A stretch of 64,000 nt of DNA from Bradyrhizobium diazoefficiens (lineage in GTDB: Bacteria > Pseudomonadota > Alphaproteobacteria > Rhizobiales > Xanthobacteraceae): the NCBI RefSeq assembly GCF_016616885.1, contig NZ_CP067102.1, forward strand, positions 2,322,501 through 2,386,500. The letters run 5' to 3'. The translations under genes and the position numbers were made by a program. Shown piece by piece: positions 54,769-62,580 of the stretch (positions are counted from its first letter, which is position 1; each line of letters starts with the position of its first letter). The notes under the pieces were generated by a model. That model searched no databases. It had not been told where the DNA came from and worked only from the letters and a program-made list of their open reading frames with translations.

Positions 54769-56865
54769 ATGGATTCGAAAATCATGACCGCGCTCGGCGA
54801 CCGCGTGCTGGCGCTCGGACCCCAGCCCGCGGCCGACGGTCCGTACAGGCATTTCAAGCTGACGCGCGATGCCGACGGCGTCGCCTGGTTGCTGTTCGAC
54901 CGGGCCGATGCCAGCGCCAATACGCTGTCCTCCGACGTGATGGAGGAGTTCGACGCCGTGCTCGCGGCGATCGAAACCGAGCGGCCCGCGGGCCTCGTGA
55001 TCCGCTCGGCAAAGCCGTCCGGCTTTATCGCCGGCGCCGACGTCAACGAATTCCGCGGCGCCAGCGATCCCGCGATGGTGGAAACCCGCATCCGCGCCGC
55101 GCATGCGGTGGTGGACCATCTTGAAGTGCTGAAGCTGCCGACGGTCGCGGTCATCCACGGTTTTTGCCTCGGCGGCGGACTCGAGGTCGCGCTCGCCTGC
55201 CAGTCGCGCATCGCCATCGACGGCGCGCGCTTCGGCTTCCCGGAAGTGATGCTAGGCCTGCATCCCGGTCTCGGCGGCACCGCGCGTTTCACCGCACTGG
55301 TCAATCCGACCCAGTCGATGGCGCTGATGCTGACCGGCCGCACCATCGATGCGCGCCGCGCCAAAGCGCTCGGCCTCGTCGACAGCGTGACGCAGGAGCG
55401 CCATGTCCGCAACGCGGTGAAAGATGTGCTGTTCGGCCGGCTGAAGCGGGCCCGGGCCGGCCTGCTCACCCGCGCGGCCAATCTCGGCCCGGTGCGTGGG
55501 CTCCTTGCCAAACGCATGCGCTCGGAGGCGGCGAAGGCCGCGCCCCGCGAGCATTATCCCGCCCCATACGCGCTGATCGATCTCTGGGAGACGCATGGCG
55601 GCAGCAAGGCTGCGATGCTGAAGGCAGAGCAGGCGTCCTTCGCCAAGCTGATGGTGACGCCGACCGCGCAGAATCTGATCCGCGTGTTCTTCCTGCGCGA
55701 GCAGATGAAGAAAGCCGCCGGCTCCGGCAACACGGTCAAGCACGTCCATGTCATCGGGGCCGGCGCCATGGGTGGTGATATCGCCGCGTGGTGCGCGGGG
55801 CAGGGGCTGCGCGTCTCACTGGCCGACATGAAGGCCGAGCCGATCGCGGGCGCGGTGAAGCGCGCGGCCGAGCTTTACGGCAAGATCATCCGCAAGCCGA
55901 CCGAGGTCCGCGATGCGCTCGATCGCCTGATCCCCGACATGGACGGCGAGGGCGTCCGCAATGCCGATCTCATCATCGAGGCGGTGCCGGAAAAGCTCGA
56001 GCTCAAGCAGAAGGTTTATGCCGGCCTCGAGCCCAAGATGAAGCCGGATGCGATCCTCGCCACCAACACGTCGAGCATTCCGCTTCAGGACCTCCGAACG
56101 ACATTGACGCGGCCAGAGCGCCTCGTTGGCCTGCACTTCTTCAATCCGGTGTCGCGGCTGCAACTGGTCGAGGTCGTCAGCCACGACGGCAACGATGGGC
56201 AGGTGCTGAAGGAGGCGCTCGCTTTCGTCGGTGCGATCGACCGCCTGCCGCTGTCGGTGAAGAGCTCGCCGGGCTTCCTCGTCAACCGCGCGCTGACGCC
56301 CTACATGCTGGAAGCCATGGTGATGCTGGACGAGAAGATCGATCCGCGCCTGATCGACGCCGCCGCCGAACAGTTCGGCATGCCGATGGGTCCGATCGAG
56401 CTGGCCGATCAGGTCGGTCTCGACATCTGTCTCGACGTCGGTGACATGCTGCGCACCAGGTTTGGTGACCTGCTGCCGCCGACGCCGGCGTGGTTGCGCG
56501 AAAAAGTCGCCAAGGGCGAGCTTGGCCGCAAGACCGGCAAGGGGTTTTACACCTGGAAGGACGGCAAGGCGGAGAAGGCGCCATTGCCGGAGACCGGTCC
56601 GCGCGTCACCGACCAGATGATCGACCGCCTGGTGTTGCCGATGTCCAATGTCTGCGTCGCGTGCCTGCGCGAAGGCATCGTCGACGATCCCGATGCGGTC
56701 GATGGCGCCATGATCTTCGGCACCGGTTATGCGCCGTTCCGCGGCGGGCCGCTGAACTATGCACGTGCACGCGGCGTGGAGAATGTCGTATCGACCATGC
56801 GCGCGCTGGCCGAGCGATTCGGTGGGCGCTTCGCGCCCGATCCGGGCTGGGACAATTTCAAGTGA
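54769..56865 (+). CDS. Bifunctional enoyl-CoA hydratase/3-hydroxyacyl-CoA dehydrogenase
   Basis: A 698-residue FadB/FadJ-type protein. The N-terminal crotonase domain has 'IAGADVNEFRGA' and 'HGFCLGGGLEVALACQSRIA', with the catalytic Glu pair expected near 'EVMLGLHPGLGGTARF'. The NAD-binding domain begins near residue 325 with 'VHVIGAGAMGGDIAAWCA' and includes 'ATNTSSIPLQDL' and 'HFFNPVSRLQLVEVV', the catalytic His region. 'GKGFYTWKDGK' and 'GTGYAPFRGGPL' complete the C-terminal part. It hydrates and then oxidises enoyl-CoA. ATG 54769 follows the thiolase stop by two bases; an earlier frame start inside thiolase is not needed. Confidence 0.92.
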   Translation: MDSKIMTALGDRVLALGPQPAADGPYRHFKLTRDADGVAWLLFDRADASANTLSSDVMEEFDAVLAAIETERPAGLVIRSAKPSGFIAGADVNEFRGASDPAMVETRIRAAHAVVDHLEVLKLPTVAVIHGFCLGGGLEVALACQSRIAIDGARFGFPEVMLGLHPGLGGTARFTALVNPTQSMALMLTGRTIDARRAKALGLVDSVTQERHVRNAVKDVLFGRLKRARAGLLTRAANLGPVRGLLAKRMRSEAAKAAPREHYPAPYALIDLWETHGGSKAAMLKAEQASFAKLMVTPTAQNLIRVFFLREQMKKAAGSGNTVKHVHVIGAGAMGGDIAAWCAGQGLRVSLADMKAEPIAGAVKRAAELYGKIIRKPTEVRDALDRLIPDMDGEGVRNADLIIEAVPEKLELKQKVYAGLEPKMKPDAILATNTSSIPLQDLRTTLTRPERLVGLHFFNPVSRLQLVEVVSHDGNDGQVLKEALAFVGAIDRLPLSVKSSPGFLVNRALTPYMLEAMVMLDEKIDPRLIDAAAEQFGMPMGPIELADQVGLDICLDVGDMLRTRFGDLLPPTPAWLREKVAKGELGRKTGKGFYTWKDGKAEKAPLPETGPRVTDQMIDRLVLPMSNVCVACLREGIVDDPDAVDGAMIFGTGYAPFRGGPLNYARARGVENVVSTMRALAERFGGRFAPDPGWDNFK

Positions 56866-56872
56866 GAGGCAC

Positions 56873-57283
56873 ATGAGCGAACAGGCCGACACCGAGCCGA
56901 GCGGCGATCTTTGCATCCGTACGCTGGCGATGCCCGCCGACACCAACGCCAATGGCGACATCTTTGGCGGCTGGCTGCTCAGCCAGATGGACGTCGGCGG
57001 CGGCGTGTTCGCATCAAAACTCGCGAAGTCACGCACTGTGACGGTTGCGATCGACGCGATGAATTTTCGCAAGGCCGTCTATGTCGGCGATCTCGTCTCG
57101 GTTTATGCCAATTTGGTGCGCGTCGGCCGCACCTCGCTCACCATCCATCTTGAAGCTTGGGCGCTGCGGCGGCGTGAGCTGCAGCAGATCCTCGTCACCG
57201 ACGGCAATTTTACTTACGTCTCGATCGACGATAGCGGCCACCCGCAGGCGATCCAGCGAAATGCTCCGCCGATCGCGACGTAA
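56873..57283 (+). CDS. Hotdog-fold acyl-CoA thioesterase (YciA-like)
   Basis: A 136-residue thioesterase that would release fatty acid from CoA. 'PADTNANGDIFGGWLLSQMD' is the active-site helix with the Asp of the YciA/BACH class, followed by 'GGGVFASKLAKSRTVTVAID' and 'FRKAVYVGDLVSVYANLVRVG'. GAGAGGC precedes ATG 56873, seven bases after the fadB/J stop, so it ends the beta-oxidation operon. It may prevent build-up of CoA esters. An alternative longer frame starts inside the previous gene and is unlikely. Confidence 0.88.
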   Translation: MSEQADTEPSGDLCIRTLAMPADTNANGDIFGGWLLSQMDVGGGVFASKLAKSRTVTVAIDAMNFRKAVYVGDLVSVYANLVRVGRTSLTIHLEAWALRRRELQQILVTDGNFTYVSIDDSGHPQAIQRNAPPIAT

Positions 57284-57502
57284 CCGCGCGCAGCGTTCCG
57301 GCATCTCACGAAATCTTGCAGCATCGTGAAACGCGGCGACCGTGAGTCAACGCGCCGCGGCTTTGCCAACAACCAGTCATAAAACGGATGAGGTCCCAGG
57401 GTACTCAATAACGCGTCGATTCGGGGTGGAAACGGCCGATTTGTCCTCAGGAACCTTTGGGCAGAGTCGTCGTTATTGCCCGCACTGAGGAATCTACGGG
57501 CC

Positions 57503-57694
57503 ATGCCGGACAGCTACATCATCGAAGTGAATTCAGAGGCCGCGGGCATTGTCGTCCGCGGTCAGGGAGGCTACTGCTTCTTCGCCTCGTCCCATCAGTT
57601 CAATCGCCTCGAAGGCCAGCTCTTCCGCAACGCGCGCGAAGCCGAGCGCGCTGCGCGCAAGCTGGTTAACGGCGATGTGAAGGAGGCGGCGTAG
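57503..57694 (+). CDS. Small conserved protein of unknown function
   Basis: A 63-residue protein: 'MPDSYIIEVNSEAAGIVVRG' then 'GGYCFFASSHQFNRLEGQLF' and a basic helix 'NAREAERAARKLVNGD'. It has no signal peptide or membrane helix. I do not recognise a named domain; the composition looks like a real soluble protein. GAGGAA lies about 12 bases upstream of ATG 57503. The start at 57476 would be longer but lacks a site. A REP-like element follows. Confidence 0.6.
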   Translation: MPDSYIIEVNSEAAGIVVRGQGGYCFFASSHQFNRLEGQLFRNAREAERAARKLVNGDVKEAA

Positions 57695-57703
57695 TCAGCC
57701 GCC

Positions 57704-57830
57704 GGTCATTCCGGGGCGCGCGAAGCGCGAGCCCGGAATATATCGTGCTGCAGAAATTGCCGATCAACGGATTCTCAGATGCGCAATTCCGCATCATAGT
57801 TCGCGCCTTTCGGCGCGCCGCGGAATGACC
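57704..57830. repeat. Compound REP-like element
   Basis: The outer ends GGTCATTCCGGGG and CGCGGAATGACC are nearly complementary. Inside are GCGCGAAGCGCGAGCCCGG and a CGCCTTTCGGCG hairpin. It separates the small protein from the convergent NTF2-like gene. Confidence 0.78.
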
Positions 57831-57836
57831 CGTCAA

Positions 57837-58289
57837 TCACAGCTTCGTCGCCGCGCGCGACAGGAGCTTCCACTCGCCGCCCTGCTTCTGCCAGTTCATC
57901 AGGATGTGGAGGTTGGTCGGCACTTTTTTCCCATCGGCCGCCATCTCCTGTTCCGCGACCCAGTGGAAGCGCACGATCGCGGCGGGGCCGACCACCTTGA
58001 TGGTCGGATCCTTGTATTCGATCGAGAGGAACTTCGATTTGCCGTCGGTGGCGTTGGCGATGAAGGTCGCTTTGTCCTCGACCTTGCCGCTGGAATGGCT
58101 GTAGCTGAGATCGTCCCAGCACAGCGCGCCGAGCGCTTTCGGGTCGGCCGCGATCTGGGCGAGGCGGAAGGCCTCGACCTGCTTCGCCACGGCTTCATCG
58201 TCGGCAGAGGCCGCCAGCGCCGGTGTTGCGAAAGCGAGCGTGGAGACGGCAAGAGTCGAGAGAGCCAGATCGCGTCGGTTGATCGTCAT
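57837..58289 (-). CDS. Exported NTF2-like (DUF4440-type) protein
   Basis: A 150-residue protein with a twin-arginine-like signal ('NRRDLALSTLAVSTLAFATPALA'). The mature domain has 'VEAFRLAQIAADPKALGALC', 'DDLSYSHSSGKVEDKATFIA' and 'MNWQKQGGEWKLLSRAATKL', typical of SnoaL/DUF4440 proteins with an NTF2 fold. The role is unknown. AAAGGAGGAAACG directly before ATG 58289 is one of the strongest ribosome-binding sites in the window. A longer frame exists upstream without conservation. It is divergent from the HAD gene, 154 bp away. Confidence 0.82.
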   Translation of the reverse strand: MTINRRDLALSTLAVSTLAFATPALAASADDEAVAKQVEAFRLAQIAADPKALGALCWDDLSYSHSSGKVEDKATFIANATDGKSKFLSIEYKDPTIKVVGPAAIVRFHWVAEQEMAADGKKVPTNLHILMNWQKQGGEWKLLSRAATKL

Positions 58290-58443
58290 CGTTTCCTCCT
58301 TTTTGATCTTGTATGGAGTGTTGCAGCAGCGCGCGGCTTTGTCGAGTGGCGCGTGGTCGTCATGCGTGTGCGTCATTGCGCGCGCGAGGCTCTATTGATA
58401 CGTCTTCGGCATTGATGCGTCGCGCATTCGGGAAAGTACAGAC

Positions 58444-59118
58444 ATGATCGAGACTCTCGGCAGGGCATTGCTGTTCGATATCGACGGCACGCTCGCCAAC
58501 ACCGACCCGCTGCACCTGAAGGCGTTCAATCAGGTACTAGGTCCTCACGGTCATGTTTTCGACCACGTGCGCTTCTCCAGGGAGCTGCAAGGCTTCGCCA
58601 ACGTGTCGATCGGTGAGCGTTTTCTGCCTGACGAGACCTTGGAACGACGCGCCGCCATTCTCGGCGAGAAGGAGGAAGTCTTCCGCACGCTGGTCGCAGG
58701 ACAGGTCGAGCCGCTGCCGGGCCTGATGGCGCTGCTCGACCGCGCGGACGCGGCCGGCATTCCCATGGTCGCCGTGACCAATGCGCCGCGTCTCAATGCT
58801 GAGTTGCTGCTGTCCGGCCTCGGCATCACGCACCGCTTCAAGGCGCTCGTGATCGGCGACGAACTGCCGCACGGCAAGCCGCATCCGCTGCCATATCAGG
58901 AGGGCTTGCGCTTCGTCGGCGCCAGCGCGGCTGCCTCGATCGCCTTCGAGGATTCGCGCTCCGGCGTGCAGTCGGCCACCGCCGCCGGCATTCCAACCAT
59001 CGGCATCCGGACCAGCCTCAGCGACGCTGACCTTGTTGGATCAGGCGCGGTCGCCTCCGCGAGTGCCTTCGACGATCCGGCGCTGCTCGCGCGGCTCGCT
59101 GCTGCCATGACCTGGTAA
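58444..59118 (+). CDS. HAD-superfamily phosphatase (beta-phosphoglucomutase/Gph-like)
   Basis: A 224-residue phosphohydrolase. Motif I is Asp12-x-Asp14 in 'LLFDIDGTLANTDP', motif II is 'VAVTNAP', motif III 'GKPHPLPY' and motif IV 'AFEDSRSGVQSA'. The helical cap lies between motifs I and II, so it is cap class I, like phosphoglycolate phosphatase or beta-phosphoglucomutase. The substrate is unknown. It lies 105 bp before the GlpR-type regulator on the same strand; since GlpD-pathway loci often include such phosphatases, a link to glycerol-3-phosphate is possible but unproved. Confidence 0.85.
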   Translation: MIETLGRALLFDIDGTLANTDPLHLKAFNQVLGPHGHVFDHVRFSRELQGFANVSIGERFLPDETLERRAAILGEKEEVFRTLVAGQVEPLPGLMALLDRADAAGIPMVAVTNAPRLNAELLLSGLGITHRFKALVIGDELPHGKPHPLPYQEGLRFVGASAAASIAFEDSRSGVQSATAAGIPTIGIRTSLSDADLVGSGAVASASAFDDPALLARLAAAMTW

Positions 59119-59223
59119 GAAACGGCGTGTTGAGGGTTTCATCCATTAACCGTGATCGGCGCGCGCATTGACCGCGCGCGCAAACCGCCGCACCATGCAT
59201 CGTTCTGATTTGAGGCCATTGCC

Positions 59224-60072
59224 GTGACCGGATTGACCCATCGCCAAGCTGAGATCCTCAACATCGCCCGCGCTTCCGGCCGCGTCATGGTCGAAGAGCT
59301 GGCGCGCCGGTTCGAAGTCTCGGCGCAGACGATCCGCAAGGACCTCAACGATCTCTGCGAGCGCCGTTCGCTGACCCGCGTCCATGGCGGCGCGATCATC
59401 GCCTCGGGCGTCGAAAATCTCGCTTACGAGGCGCGCCGCTTCGTCGCCGCCGACGAGAAAAAGGCGATCGGCGCGGCCGCAGCCTCGCTGATCCCGAACG
59501 GCTGCTCGCTCTTCATCAACATCGGCACGACGACGGAGGAGGTTGCGAGCGCGCTGACCTCGCATGAGGATCTCCTCGTCATCACCAACAACCTCAACGT
59601 CGCCATGCTGCTCTACCGCCACCCCCGCATCGAGGTGGTGGTCGCCGGCGGCACGGTGCGGCGCGCCGACGGCGCCGTGGTCGGTTCGACTGCAACGCAG
59701 CTGATTGGCCAGTTCAAGGTCGACTACGCCATCATCGGCGCGTCCGCGATCGACGAGGAGGGCGCGCTGCTCGACTTCGACTATCGCGAGGTGCAGGTGG
59801 CGCAGGCCATCATCGCCAATGCCCGCAGCGTCATGCTGGTGGCCGATTCCACAAAACTTCGCCGCAGCGCGCCGGTCCGCATCGCCCATATCAGCCAGAT
59901 CCAGACCTTCGTCACCGATCAGGAGCTGCCCGAGCGCCTCACCACCATCTGCCACAGCAAGGGCATCGAGGTGGTGGAAGCGATGCCGAAAGGAGCGGGA
60001 GATATCGATGACGCGCAGGCCGAAGCGCAGGACGCCGCGCCGGAAGCCGCACCAGTGGTGCGGCTGAGATAG
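59224..60072 (+). CDS. glpR: DeoR/GlpR-family regulator
   Basis: A 282-residue repressor. The N-terminal winged helix reads 'RQAEILNIARASGRVMVEEL' and 'ARRFEVSAQTIRKDLNDLCE'. The sugar-phosphate-sensing domain has 'INIGTTTEEVASAL', 'VITNNLNVAMLL', 'VVAGGTVRRADGAVVG' and 'LVADSTKLRR'. This is close to GlpR, which answers glycerol-3-phosphate. The start is GTG 59224. The downstream glpD-glpS-glpT genes are its expected targets; a 37-bp inverted repeat (60960-60996) before glpD is a good operator candidate. An unrelated toxin-antitoxin pair has come to lie between them. Confidence 0.85.
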   Translation: MTGLTHRQAEILNIARASGRVMVEELARRFEVSAQTIRKDLNDLCERRSLTRVHGGAIIASGVENLAYEARRFVAADEKKAIGAAAASLIPNGCSLFINIGTTTEEVASALTSHEDLLVITNNLNVAMLLYRHPRIEVVVAGGTVRRADGAVVGSTATQLIGQFKVDYAIIGASAIDEEGALLDFDYREVQVAQAIIANARSVMLVADSTKLRRSAPVRIAHISQIQTFVTDQELPERLTTICHSKGIEVVEAMPKGAGDIDDAQAEAQDAAPEAAPVVRLR

Positions 60073-60076
60073 CGCG

Positions 60077-60493
60077 TTAGGTGGCGCGCCACGGATTGAG
60101 CAGCGGCACGCCAGTAGGTTCGAAGTCCCCGACATTGCGCGTGACAACCGTCAATCCGTGAACTAGCGCTGTCGCTGCGATGAGAGCGTCGCGTTCGGCC
60201 CGCGGATTGGGAACATGAAGTTGCGCACAGCGCTGTGCCACGGCCGTGTCGATGGCCAGGATGCGTCCCTCGAAGCGAGTCAGAACTTGATCCCCGATCC
60301 ACGCGCGCAAGACAGCGCCTTGCACAGCGTCCCTGCGCTCGATCAGACGCGCGCCAAGTTCAATCTCGAGAATCGAGATGACGGACAAGAAGAAATTCGC
60401 CACGGGAGCTGCATTGGCCCAAGCGACGACGTTGCGATCGGCTTTATCCGGTCGTCTGAGTTCGGAAACGACATTGGTATCCAGTAGAAACAT
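60077..60493 (-). CDS. vapC: PIN-domain toxin (VapC-type ribonuclease)
   Basis: A 138-residue protein. 'MFLLDTNVVSELRRPDK' holds the first acidic residue (Asp5), 'SVISILEIELGARLIERRD' the second (Glu), and 'ERDALIAATALVHGLTVVTRN' plus 'DFEPTGV' the third and fourth, so the metal site is complete. VapC toxins cut tRNA or rRNA. ATG 60493 overlaps the antitoxin stop by one base, the standard coupling. Four bases separate its stop from that of glpR. Confidence 0.9.
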   Translation of the reverse strand: MFLLDTNVVSELRRPDKADRNVVAWANAAPVANFFLSVISILEIELGARLIERRDAVQGAVLRAWIGDQVLTRFEGRILAIDTAVAQRCAQLHVPNPRAERDALIAATALVHGLTVVTRNVGDFEPTGVPLLNPWRAT

Positions 60494-60744
60494 CAATCGA
60501 GATCGGCGGGCCTGAAGACCCCGCCGGGCACGCGAGGCGGATCGAAATCAAAGTCCGCGCTCGCTTGCGCCAGAGCTTCGGCAAGGCTCATGCGTTCGCC
60601 GCTCAGGCGCAGATAATCTTCGATCGTCAGCAGCACATGGGCCGGGCGGCCGCGATCCGTAATGAAGACGGGTCCTTGCGAAGCGGCTTTTTTCGCGCCG
60701 CTAGTGTCCTGATTGAATTCTCGACTGGAGAGGGTGGTCACCAT
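60493..60744 (-). CDS. vapB: Phd/YefM-type antitoxin
   Basis: An 83-residue protein. 'SSREFNQDTSGAKKAASQGP' then 'VFITDRGRPAHVLLTIEDYL' is the Phd/YefM DNA-binding and dimer domain. The acidic C-terminus 'ASADFDFDPPRVPGGVFRPA' should wrap the toxin. It probably represses its own promoter in the adjacent gap. The gene is opposite in strand to glpR and glpD, so it is an independent module inserted between them. Confidence 0.9.
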   Translation of the reverse strand: MVTTLSSREFNQDTSGAKKAASQGPVFITDRGRPAHVLLTIEDYLRLSGERMSLAEALAQASADFDFDPPRVPGGVFRPADLD

Positions 60745-60959
60745 GGTCAGAGCTCCCAGTTGCGACGGTATCTTGGGTAAGTATATGTAGGCATGTTTCT
60801 ACATTCAAGGCCACGAATCGGCTCATTGGTTGAATCATCCACATGCCGTGCAATCACGCCGATTGCTTCTGAATCTGCCTGTCTCTCTGCCTATTCCTGC
60901 GCCATTCTGGTGGAGGAAAAAGTTCCACTTTCACTTCCGGTCCCCTCTCTTTCGTCTTG

Positions 60960-60996
60960 CTTTCGTTTTTCGGTGTGATCTAATCAAAAACGAAAG
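60960..60996. promoter_or_regulatory. Inverted repeat before glpD, candidate GlpR operator
   Basis: CTTTCGTTTTT (60960-60970) is the exact complement of AAAAACGAAAG (60986-60996). A further CTTTCGT lies at 60949-60955. TTTCG repeats are typical DeoR-family targets, and the site ends 33 bp before the glpD start. Confidence 0.65.
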
Positions 60997-61029
60997 TAGC
61001 CACTCGACGGAACGAGTGGTCGCCGGGGG

Positions 61030-62580
61030 ATGCGTCTGTTGGAGCGTATTTTCGACCTCGCCATCATTGGAGGCGGTGTTAACGGTTGCGGCATCGCGCG
61101 CGATGCCGTGGGCCGCGGAAACACGGTTTTCCTGTGCGAAATGAACGATCTGGCGAGCGGGACGTCGTCCTGGTCGACCAAGCTGGTCCATGGCGGCCTG
61201 CGCTATCTCGAATATTACGAGTTTCGGCTGGTCCGCGAAGCGCTGATCGAGCGCGAGATTCTCTGGGGCATCGCGCCCCACATCATCCGTCCCCTGCGTT
61301 TCGTCTTGCCGCACCACGCAGGCCTGCGCCCGGCCTGGCTGCTGCGCCTTGGCCTCTTCCTCTACGATCACATTGGCGGTCGTCATTTGCTGCCGGCGAC
61401 CCGCTCGGTCGATCTCAGGCGCGACGAGGTCGGCCGTCCGTTGATCCCGAATCGCTATAGCCGCGCATTCGAATATTCCGACTGCTTCGTCGATGACGCC
61501 CGCCTGGTCGTGCTCAATGCGCGCGACGCCGCCGACAAGGGCGCCGAGATTCGCACCCGCACCCGTGCGACGGATATCAAGCAGTCCGACGGCATCTGGA
61601 CCGTCGGCATGGTCGACACGCTGACCGGCGCGCGCTCGCAGATCCAGGCCCGCGCGCTGGTCAATGCCGGCGGCCCCTGGGTCGAGGACGTGCTCGGACG
61701 CGGTGCCGGCGTGAATGCGAAAGCAAAGGTGCGCCTGGTGCAGGGCTCGCACATCGTGGTCAAGAAGCTCTACGACCATGACCGCGCCTACATGTTCCAG
61801 AACGCCGACGGCCGCATCATCTTCGTCATCCCGTATCAGGACGATTTTACGCTGATCGGCACCACCGACCGCGACTATGACGGCGATCCCGCCAAGGTGA
61901 AGGCCACAGCGGAGGAGATCCAATATCTCTGCGCGGCCGCAAGCGAATATCTCGCCAAGCCCGTGACATCAGACGACGTGGTCTGGACCTATTCCGGCGT
62001 GCGGCCGCTTTATGACGACGGCGCCAGCGAAGCCAAGGCCGCGACCCGCGATTACGTGTTCGAGCTCGACACGCCCGGCGGTTCGCCGCTGCTGTCGATC
62101 TATGGCGGCAAGATCACAACCTATCGCCGCCTTGCCGAAGAGGCGTTGGAACGGCTCGCGCCCTACCTTCGCAGTGCGAAAGCGCGCGAGGGCTGGACCG
62201 GCAAATGGCCGCTGCCCGGCGGCGACATGGACGTGTCGGCCGTCGACGGCCTGATCGGCGAGCTGCAGCGCGGCTATTCCTTCCTCAGCCATGAGCATGC
62301 GCGACGCCTCGCGCGCGCCTACGGCACCCGCGCCATCAAATTGCTCGGCGACGCCAAATCGGCCGCCGATCTCGGCCAGGCCTTTGGCGCAACTCTGACC
62401 GAACGCGAGGTTCGCTACCTGATGACCAATGAATGGGCGGTGACCGCCGAGGATATCGTCTGGCGCCGCTCCAAGCTCGGTCTGCGACTATCTGCCGATG
62501 AAATTGCCGCTCTGGACGACTGGATCAGGACCCACGTCGTGTCGCAAAGTCCACTGCTGGAAGCAGGAGGACGCTCATGA
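61030..62580 (+). CDS. glpD: Glycerol-3-phosphate dehydrogenase
   Basis: A 516-residue membrane-associated flavoenzyme that oxidises glycerol-3-phosphate to dihydroxyacetone phosphate and feeds electrons to quinone. The FAD motif 'DLAIIGGGVNGCGIARDA' is at residues 9-26, followed by 'SGTSSWSTKLVHGGLRYLE', the family signature. 'IIFVIPYQDDFTLIGTTD' and 'SIYGGKITTYRRLAEEAL' are also standard. Its last four bases overlap the glpS start (ATGA), showing tight coupling. The start ATG has a weak GGGGG site, so TTG 61039 is a possible alternative. Confidence 0.94.
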   Translation: MRLLERIFDLAIIGGGVNGCGIARDAVGRGNTVFLCEMNDLASGTSSWSTKLVHGGLRYLEYYEFRLVREALIEREILWGIAPHIIRPLRFVLPHHAGLRPAWLLRLGLFLYDHIGGRHLLPATRSVDLRRDEVGRPLIPNRYSRAFEYSDCFVDDARLVVLNARDAADKGAEIRTRTRATDIKQSDGIWTVGMVDTLTGARSQIQARALVNAGGPWVEDVLGRGAGVNAKAKVRLVQGSHIVVKKLYDHDRAYMFQNADGRIIFVIPYQDDFTLIGTTDRDYDGDPAKVKATAEEIQYLCAAASEYLAKPVTSDDVVWTYSGVRPLYDDGASEAKAATRDYVFELDTPGGSPLLSIYGGKITTYRRLAEEALERLAPYLRSAKAREGWTGKWPLPGGDMDVSAVDGLIGELQRGYSFLSHEHARRLARAYGTRAIKLLGDAKSAADLGQAFGATLTEREVRYLMTNEWAVTAEDIVWRRSKLGLRLSADEIAALDDWIRTHVVSQSPLLEAGGRS

